Source: Streptosporangiaceae bacterium NEAU-GS5
Lineage (GTDB): Bacteria; Actinomycetota; Actinomycetes; Streptosporangiales; Streptosporangiaceae
Assembly: GCA_017592665.1 (NCBI GenBank)
Contig: JAGFNW010000021.1
Coordinates: 1 to 64,000, forward strand
Reading direction: 5' to 3'
Length of the DNA stretch: 64,000 bases
Shown in pieces: positions 58,541 through 64,000 of this stretch (within the stretch, counting starts at the first letter, position 1; each line of letters opens with the position of its first letter). The position numbers and the translations under genes are program-made. The notes below the pieces were generated by a model, which did not search any database, had not been told where the DNA came from, and saw nothing but the letters and a program-made list of their open reading frames with translations.

Positions 58541-59695
58541 TCAGGGGCCGGTGATGGCGGGGAGCAGCCGGTCGCGGATGAACGCCTCGGGGTCGATCTC
58601 CTCGTTGACGTTGTCGTCGCTGGTGTTCTCGGTGGTCACGAGCACGATGTCGGCGCTGGGGATCACGTGGACGAACTGCCCGCCGTACCCCCAGGCGAAG
58701 TACATGGGGCGTCCGGAGATGACCCGCGTCCACCAGCCTTCGGAGTAGGAGGACGTGTCGTCGACCTGCGTCGTCCGGGTTCGCGCCGCCCGTACGGCGC
58801 CGCGCGGCACGAGCCGCCGTCCGGCCCAGATGCCGTCGTGGAGGTAGAGCAGGCCGAACCGCGCCAACTCCCGCGGGGTCAGATAGAGGTTGTATCCGCC
58901 GGAGAAGACGCCCTGCGGATCGCGGCCCCAGTGCTCGGCCGTGACGCCCATCGGCCCGAACAGGTATCGATGCGCGAACCGGCAGGTGCTCATGCCCGTG
59001 GCCTGCTGCAGCACGGCCGAGACGACGTGCGTGTCGCCGGAGCTGTAGTTGTAGGTGGTGCCGGGCGCGGAGACCAGCGGGCGGCCGAGGATCGCCGCGA
59101 CCCAGTCCGGCGCCTTCTCGACCTGGCTTTCGGTCGAATCCTCGGTCCAGTCGAGGCCCGACCTCATGGTCAGCAGGTGCCGGATGGTGATCTTCTTCTT
59201 GTCCGGCCTGGCGTCGCTGAAATAGCGCGGCAGATAGGCGGCGACCGGGTCGTCAAGGCTTTTGATGAAGCCTTCCGCGACGGCGATGTGGACGAGCGCC
59301 TGCAGAATGCTCTTCGACGCCGAATGGACGTTGTCGCTCCGCCGCTCGCCGCCGCCGTGGAAGTAGCGTTCGGCCACGAGATGGCCGTGCCGGATGACCA
59401 GCACGCTCAACAGCGACGGGTTGCGTGCGAGCTCCGTCAGCCCCGCATGCAGCGTGGCGGAGCTCATCCCCTGCCGCTCAGGCGGCGACCGCTCTGGATC
59501 GTCGTCCTTGGAATCGTCGTCGCGAGGATCGGTGTACGTCGGATTGCTCTCGTAGAACCTGCGGCCGTCGCCGGCGATCCGGTCGCAATCGACGGCCGCC
59601 GTCTCGGCGCACCCGGTCAACGCCAGAAGGGACAGCATCGGCACGACGCACGCGCCGACGGCCACGGGCTTGCGCGATCTCATGACCGACGTCAT
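58541..59695 (-). CDS. Class C beta-lactamase-like serine hydrolase, lipoprotein
   Basis: This encodes 384 residues. A lipobox (LALTGC) anchors it outside the membrane. The penicillin-binding/serine-hydrolase fold has the SxxK motif in NVHSASKSILQALV and the YxN-type motif in TTYNYSSGDTHVV. It may be an esterase, a D-amino-acid peptidase or a beta-lactamase-like enzyme. It converges on the biosynthetic operon, with only 15 bases between stop codons. Confidence 0.85.
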   Translation of the reverse strand: MTSVMRSRKPVAVGACVVPMLSLLALTGCAETAAVDCDRIAGDGRRFYESNPTYTDPRDDDSKDDDPERSPPERQGMSSATLHAGLTELARNPSLLSVLVIRHGHLVAERYFHGGGERRSDNVHSASKSILQALVHIAVAEGFIKSLDDPVAAYLPRYFSDARPDKKKITIRHLLTMRSGLDWTEDSTESQVEKAPDWVAAILGRPLVSAPGTTYNYSSGDTHVVSAVLQQATGMSTCRFAHRYLFGPMGVTAEHWGRDPQGVFSGGYNLYLTPRELARFGLLYLHDGIWAGRRLVPRGAVRAARTRTTQVDDTSSYSEGWWTRVISGRPMYFAWGYGGQFVHVIPSADIVLVTTENTSDDNVNEEIDPEAFIRDRLLPAITGP

Positions 59696-59720
59696 TGTCC
59701 ACGATCGCGACCCCGCGGGC

Positions 59721-60767
59721 TCAGATTTCCAGGGCGGCGAACTCGGTCATCTCGGCCGCGGGGTCGACCACCGGCTGGATCACCAGTTCGTCGACGCCGG
59801 CCTGCTCCAACCGGGCGATCCGGGTCGCGAGCTCGTCTCGCGTGCCCACGAGGGCGAGCTTGTCGATCAGCGAGGGCACGACCAGGTCGCGCTCGTCGGG
59901 CGCGATCCGGCCCAGGTAGTTCCGATACAGCACTTTGTGCCGATCCGGGGCGGTCGCGGTCGTGCCACGTCTGGCCAGCAGCAGCCGCAGCGCCTGTTTC
60001 TCCTCGTCGAGCAGGCTCTCGGCGAAGGCCGGGTTGTCGGCGGCGAAGGTCAGCAGCGACAGCGCGATGTGCCCCATCGCGTCGCGCGCCGCGTCACCGT
60101 GGCGGTCCTCTCCCGGCTCGAGGATGTGCATCGAGGTCATCACGTACGAATTCACCTCGACCGGCCGGCCCGCCGCGCGGGCCGCGCTCTCACGTTCCTT
60201 GTCGAGGGCCGCCCAGGCGCCGGGGTCGAGCAGGCCGAAGGAGATCACGCCGGCCCCGCGCCGGCCGGCGATCGCGGCCGCCTTCAGCCCGAACGCCGCC
60301 ACCACGAACTCGATCGGATGCGCCGTGTCGACATACGGCCCGACGTGCAGGAACTCGATCTCCCGCGTCCTTTCGCCCTCCTGATATCGGCTCGCCTGGC
60401 CGGCGCACAGCGCTTGCAGGGCCGCGGTGAAGCTCTCCATCTCGGCCATGGTCGTCGGCAGCATGCCGAGCGTGCGGCGTGCGGTGTTGCCGGTCCCGAT
60501 GCCGCAGATGACCCGGCCCGGGGCCAGCGCGTTGAGGCCGGCGAAGTGGTTGGCGGCCGCGGGCGCCGAGCGGAGCGCCGGAGAGGTCACGCCGACGCCG
60601 AGCTTGATCCGGCTGGTGGCCTTGGCGCACAGGGCGAGCGCGGCGAACGGGTCGCCGTGCAGCATGGGGGTGTCGTAGACCCAGAAGCTGCGGAACCCCA
60701 GATCCTCGGCCCGCGCCGCGAGTTCCTCGATCCCCACGTGTGCGGTGACCACGATTCCCTTGCGCAT
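59721..60767 (-). CDS. LLM-class flavin-dependent oxidoreductase
   Basis: This encodes 348 residues of the luciferase-like TIM-barrel family (LAARAEDLGFRSFWVYDTP, IKLGVGVTSPALRSAPAAAN, LNALAPGRVICGIGTGN, ERLEQ-type C-terminal helix). It probably uses F420 or FMN for hydride transfer to a small molecule. ATG 60767 follows GGAGG. The TetR operator at 60782-60799 lies directly upstream, so it belongs to the regulon of the adjacent TetR gene. Confidence 0.88.
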   Translation of the reverse strand: MRKGIVVTAHVGIEELAARAEDLGFRSFWVYDTPMLHGDPFAALALCAKATSRIKLGVGVTSPALRSAPAAANHFAGLNALAPGRVICGIGTGNTARRTLGMLPTTMAEMESFTAALQALCAGQASRYQEGERTREIEFLHVGPYVDTAHPIEFVVAAFGLKAAAIAGRRGAGVISFGLLDPGAWAALDKERESAARAAGRPVEVNSYVMTSMHILEPGEDRHGDAARDAMGHIALSLLTFAADNPAFAESLLDEEKQALRLLLARRGTTATAPDRHKVLYRNYLGRIAPDERDLVVPSLIDKLALVGTRDELATRIARLEQAGVDELVIQPVVDPAAEMTEFAALEI

Positions 60768-60781
60768 AGGAACCTCCGATC

Positions 60782-60799
60782 TAACTAAGCGCATAGTCA
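60782..60799. promoter_or_regulatory. TetR operator, oxidoreductase promoter
   Basis: TAACTAAGCGCATAGTCA contains the core ACTAAGCGCATAGT (60784-60797). Its exact reverse complement recurs at 61619-61632 in the other promoter flanking the TetR gene. It lies 15 bases upstream of the oxidoreductase ATG and would block transcription when bound. Confidence 0.85.
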
Positions 60800-60837
60800 G
60801 CCCGTCGATCGATTGTTGTCAAGGCGGGGAAAACGAT

Positions 60838-61518
60838 CTACACGCCGTCGGCGGAGGCGTCGTGCGTGACCATGGCGAGGGCGAGGTCGGCGTAGAACTC
60901 GCCGAGCCGCTCGGGCGAATCCGACCCTTCGAGCCGATACCAGCGGCCGAGGTCGATGCTCAGCGAGAGCATCGCACGCGTCACCCGCTTGACGTCGACC
61001 TGCTTGAACGACCCGTCGCCGACCCCGCGGGCGACGGTGCGCCGGAAGAACCGGTTGGTCTCGTGGCGGATCTCGAGCACCTCGTCGTAGTGCTCGGGCG
61101 TGAGACCGGCGAGCTCATATTGGCAGACCCGGGCGGCCACGTGATGGCGCCCGTGCCACTCGGTGTATCTCGAGACGATCGTCCGCAGCTGCTCGGCCGA
61201 GCTCGCGGTGGCCGGGGCGGAGTGCTCCCGGATGTAGGCGAGGACGCGCTGGTGGCCGGCTCGGATGATCTCGAAGAGGACCAGTTCCTTCGACGGGAAG
61301 TGCACGTAAAGCGCCCCCGCGGTGAGGTTCACGCCCTCGCAGATGTCGCGCGTCGTCGTGGCGTGGAAGCCGTTGGCGGCGAAGCAGCGGACGGCCGAGG
61401 TCAGCAGCGCGCGTGGCATCTCGCCTAGCGACTCGTTCCAGAGGTCGGCGGAGTGGTCCCGCCATCGAGGATCGTCCGCAAGGTCCTGCGCGGTGAAGCG
61501 GGCCTGCCTTCTGGCCAT
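60838..61518 (-). CDS. TetR-family transcriptional regulator
   Basis: This encodes 226 residues. After a basic N-terminal extension of about 25 residues, the TetR helix-turn-helix is at about 30-75 (LLTSAVRCFAANGFHATTTRDICEGVNLTAGALYVHFPSKELVLFEII). The C-terminal domain is the helical ligand-binding part. ATG 61518 was selected because the longer frame reads into the operator at 61617. Two identical operators flank it, implying autorepression and control of both the oxidoreductase and the transporter genes. Confidence 0.9.
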   Translation of the reverse strand: MARRQARFTAQDLADDPRWRDHSADLWNESLGEMPRALLTSAVRCFAANGFHATTTRDICEGVNLTAGALYVHFPSKELVLFEIIRAGHQRVLAYIREHSAPATASSAEQLRTIVSRYTEWHGRHHVAARVCQYELAGLTPEHYDEVLEIRHETNRFFRRTVARGVGDGSFKQVDVKRVTRAMLSLSIDLGRWYRLEGSDSPERLGEFYADLALAMVTHDASADGV

Positions 61519-61616
61519 ACGTGACTCTCGCCTTCTCCACATCCCGCCGATGGGGCAATTGTGCCGCAGCCGGATGCTCCGCCGGTCCATGCCTTGACAC
61601 TCGGCATCCTCGAGAC

Positions 61617-61634
61617 TAACTATGCGCTTAGTCA
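61617..61634. promoter_or_regulatory. TetR operator, tetR/transporter promoter
   Basis: TAACTATGCGCTTAGTCA has the core ACTATGCGCTTAGT (61619-61632), the exact reverse complement of the core at 60784-60797. It lies between the divergent TetR gene and the solute-binding protein gene, so one repressor can control three promoters. Confidence 0.85.
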
Positions 61635-61692
61635 CTGAGATGACAAGCAGCCGGCTTCCGGGCGCCGTCGAACCAAGGCAAAGGAACGTGGC

Positions 61693-62712
61693 ATGTTTCC
61701 CATCGGATCGCTTCGCTCAGGATTCCTCGCCGGCGCCTTAGGGCTCTGCCTTCTGGCCGCCGCCTGCGGCGGGAACACCACTGGGTCATCGTCGCCGAGC
61801 AGTGGCTCGACGTCGCTCGGGGGCAAGACCATCGCGCTCGTCGGCTATGGGAGCGCCAACCCGTGGGGCGCCTACTTCAACAAGGTGTTCACCGAGCGCC
61901 TGGCCCCGACCGGCGTCAAGATCAGCGATATGACGACGATGGACCCGGGCACGCAGGTCCAGAAGTTCAATCAGGCCGTCGCGCAGAAGCCCGATCTGAT
62001 CGTGCTGTCCATCCTCGACACGCAGGCGATGGCCGTGCCGATCAAGAAGGCCGCGTCCGCCGGGGTCCCGGTGCTGGTCTTCGACGGCCCCACCGATCCG
62101 TCCGTGGCCGGGCAGGTGATGTCGGTGCTCTCGGACAACGTGAAGCTCGGCGAATACGCCGCCCAGAACATCATCGAAGGCCTGCGCGCGCAGGGTCGCA
62201 CCTCCGCCAAGATCATCGTCCTGACCGGCACGAAGTCGATGCTCGTCACCCAGGATCGGATGAAGGGCTTCGAACGCGTGATGGCGACCGCCCCCGAATA
62301 CCAGGTCATCGAGGAGCAGGACGCCAACTGGGATCCCAAGCTGTCCGGTGACATCGCCCAGCAGCTGCTGGCCAAACACGGCCGCGACGGCGTGCAGGCC
62401 GCGTACGGCATGGCCGACTACATGGCCCTGCCGATCATCCAGGCCGCCAAGCAGGCCGGATTCCCGATCGGCGGCAAGGACGGCCTGATCGTCACCAGCA
62501 GCAACTGCTTCAAGGCCGGCATCGACTCCATCAAGGCGGGCGAGCTGTACGGCACGGCGACCGAGGACCCCGGCACGATCGCCGCGCAGACCGCCGACTA
62601 CGTCGTCCGCTACCTGACCGGTAAGAAGCCGCCGAGGAGCGAGATGGTCCAGGAGGAGCGGGTGACCGCCGCGACCGTGGGCCAGTTCGCCGAGCAGTGC
62701 GGCCACGCATGA
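61693..62712 (+). CDS. ABC transporter solute-binding lipoprotein
   Basis: This encodes 339 residues. The lipobox LAAACG is followed by a Ser/Gly linker and a ribose-binding-type (Peripla_BP_4) fold: KTIALVGYGSANPWGAYFNK, KPDLIVLSILDTQAMAVPIK, SAGVPVLVFDGP, ending with GELYGTATEDPGTIAAQT. It captures a small solute, sugar or sugar-like, outside the membrane for the ATPase encoded next (ATGA overlap at 62709-62712). Control by TetR rather than LacI is unusual for a sugar and points to a different ligand. Confidence 0.9.
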   Translation: MFPIGSLRSGFLAGALGLCLLAAACGGNTTGSSSPSSGSTSLGGKTIALVGYGSANPWGAYFNKVFTERLAPTGVKISDMTTMDPGTQVQKFNQAVAQKPDLIVLSILDTQAMAVPIKKAASAGVPVLVFDGPTDPSVAGQVMSVLSDNVKLGEYAAQNIIEGLRAQGRTSAKIIVLTGTKSMLVTQDRMKGFERVMATAPEYQVIEEQDANWDPKLSGDIAQQLLAKHGRDGVQAAYGMADYMALPIIQAAKQAGFPIGGKDGLIVTSSNCFKAGIDSIKAGELYGTATEDPGTIAAQTADYVVRYLTGKKPPRSEMVQEERVTAATVGQFAEQCGHA

Positions 62713-64000
62713 CGCCATCGCCGGCCGACCGGCCCCTGGGCCCCTATCTGCGGGTCGAGGGGCTGGTCCGTGCCTTCGACGGAGTGCCGGCGGTCCGCGA
62801 GGTCTCGTTCGCGGTCGGGCCGGGTGAGATCCACGCTCTGTGCGGGCACAACGGAGCCGGCAAGAGCACCGTGGTGAAGCTGCTGTCGGGGCAGTTGACA
62901 CCCGACAGCGGGCGCATCGTCATCGGTGGCCAAGAGGTCGGCTTCCGCGACCGCCAGGCCGCCCAGCGGGCCGGCGTCGCCCTGGTCGACCAGGAGCTGA
63001 GCGTGGTGCCGGCGCTCACCGTCCTCGACAACATGCTCCTCGGCGACATCCACGTGCCCTTCGTCAATCGAAGGCGTACGGCCGCCGCCGAGTGCCGCCG
63101 GGTCCTCGACGACATGGGCCTCGGGCGCATCGCCCCGGATCAGCCGCTGTCGGCGCTCAGCCTCGGCGAGCGGCAACTGGTCGAGATCGCCAAGGCGCTG
63201 AGCCAGAAGGCCCGCCTGGTGATCCTCGACGAGCCGACCGCGACGCTCGGCGACGTCGAGACCGAGCACGTGTTCGCCGCGATTCGGCGGGTCGCCGGCA
63301 TGGGCTGTTCGGTCATCTTCGTCTCCCATCGGCTGACCGAGGTGCTCGGGCTGTGCGACACCGTCACCGTCCTCCGCGATGGACGCAGTGTCGCCACGAC
63401 CCTGGCCAAAGACCTGACGGTCGACGAGCTGATCGTGCAGATGCTCGGGGCGGCGCCGCGCCGCCTGTCGGCCGAGCGCGCCTCGGGCCAGGCCGACGCC
63501 CGCGCGTTGCGGATCGAGCACCTGAACGTGCCCGGGCGCCTGACGGACTTCACCCTCACCGCGCAGGCCGGCCGCGTCCACGCCCTGGCGGGGCAACTCG
63601 GCGGCGGCGCGTCCGACGTCCTGCGCGCCCTCGCCGGGCTGCATCCACGGGCGACCGGCGTCGTCACACTGCACGGCAGGCCGATCCCTTTCCGCGACCC
63701 GGTGCGCGCCGCACGGGAGGGCATCGCGTTCGTGTCCAACGACCGCAAGTCCGAAGGGCTGTTCCTCGGCACGTCGGTCGCGCGGAACCTGGTCGCGACG
63801 CGCCTGCCCGCCCTCGCGCGGGCCGGGGTCATGGTGCCACGCAGGGAACGCCGCGCCGCCCGGTCACTGGCCGAGCGGTCCCGCCTGCCGCCACACCGCC
63901 TGGACGAGCGCGTCACGGCGCTGAGTGGAGGAAACCAGCAGAAGGTCTTCGTCGGCCGCTGCCTCGACGACGGCCGTGTCCACGCCCTGCTCCTGGATGA
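62709..64000 (+). CDS. RbsA-like duplicated ABC ATPase (partial)
   Basis: At least 430 residues, running off the right edge. The first ATPase half has Walker A GHNGAGKST, signature LSLGERQLVEIAKAL and Walker B LVILDEPTATL. The second half has a degenerate P-loop region (AGQLGGGASDVLRALAG) and an intact signature (LSGGNQQKVFVGRCL), the usual asymmetry of RbsA/MglA-type proteins. It energises import of the solute bound by the preceding lipoprotein; the permease gene presumably follows outside the window. Confidence 0.92.
   Translation, partial: MTPSPADRPLGPYLRVEGLVRAFDGVPAVREVSFAVGPGEIHALCGHNGAGKSTVVKLLSGQLTPDSGRIVIGGQEVGFRDRQAAQRAGVALVDQELSVVPALTVLDNMLLGDIHVPFVNRRRTAAAECRRVLDDMGLGRIAPDQPLSALSLGERQLVEIAKALSQKARLVILDEPTATLGDVETEHVFAAIRRVAGMGCSVIFVSHRLTEVLGLCDTVTVLRDGRSVATTLAKDLTVDELIVQMLGAAPRRLSAERASGQADARALRIEHLNVPGRLTDFTLTAQAGRVHALAGQLGGGASDVLRALAGLHPRATGVVTLHGRPIPFRDPVRAAREGIAFVSNDRKSEGLFLGTSVARNLVATRLPALARAGVMVPRRERRAARSLAERSRLPPHRLDERVTALSGGNQQKVFVGRCLDDGRVHALLLD

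Overview
The window is about 64 kb of very GC-rich DNA (roughly 70%) with dense, tightly overlapping genes, many GTG/TTG starts, SARP/BTAD regulators, ECF sigma factors, DivIVA, MmpL-type and SpoIIE/STAS proteins. This is the signature of a filamentous actinomycete. The gene content suggests the order Streptosporangiales, but that placement is inference because no rRNA or phylogenetic marker is present. I see no tRNA, rRNA, CRISPR array, transposase or integrase.

Layout. 0-9.5 kb: small conserved genes, a lipoprotein, an ArsR regulator with a quinone-oxidoreductase-like enzyme, a frameshifted secreted protein with a tandem-repeated start region, a cupin plus DinB/SnoaL fusion pair, and a large SARP-type ATPase regulator. 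9.5-13.4 kb: an ECF sigma factor with its membrane partner, and an OmpR-type two-component system behind a small exported protein. 13.6-15.8 kb: an isolated cassette containing a 46-residue Trp/Arg/Gly/Cys-rich peptide, a 15-bp perfect hairpin and an ABC exporter, closed by a strong terminator. 16.2-20.3 kb: an ECF42-like sigma factor with its YCII/DGPF partner, a frameshifted gene, and a secreted M28 peptidase. 20.4-31.3 kb: a partner-switching (stressosome-like) locus with RsbR/RsbS/RsbT, phosphatases, a hybrid kinase, two more STAS proteins and a 1385-residue multidomain kinase/phosphatase.

31.3-35.5 kb: a decayed ArsR-SRPBCC pair, an SDR enzyme, and a metal-related trio: a 37-residue His/Cys-rich peptide, a DivIVA-domain protein with a His/Asp-rich N-terminal tail, and a ZIP-family metal transporter. 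It ends with a secreted protein carrying a triplicated GDENG motif and a tautomerase. 35.7-48.3 kb: an assortment of secreted and stress-type proteins, an ArsR-arsenate-reductase fusion divergent from an amino-acid permease over a shared operator, a beta-propeller/PKD secreted protein, an MmpL exporter divergent from a LuxR-type two-component system across a 26-bp perfect palindrome, and an epoxide hydrolase.

48.55-58.5 kb: one ten-gene operon encoding an AfsA-like hotdog enzyme, an ICMT-like methyltransferase, a nitroreductase, a PEP-synthase/rifampin-phosphotransferase-like enzyme, a P450, a SnoaL-like protein, a nucleotidyltransferase, a P-loop kinase and two KAS III-like enzymes. It looks like a small-molecule biosynthetic cluster that I cannot assign to a known class. 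58.5-64 kb: a serine hydrolase, then a TetR regulon (flavin-dependent oxidoreductase, TetR, solute-binding lipoprotein, RbsA-like ATPase running off the end), with the same operator in both promoters.

The strongest candidates for something undescribed are the Trp-rich peptide/hairpin/ABC cassette, the His-rich peptide/DivIVA/ZIP locus, and the ten-gene operon.
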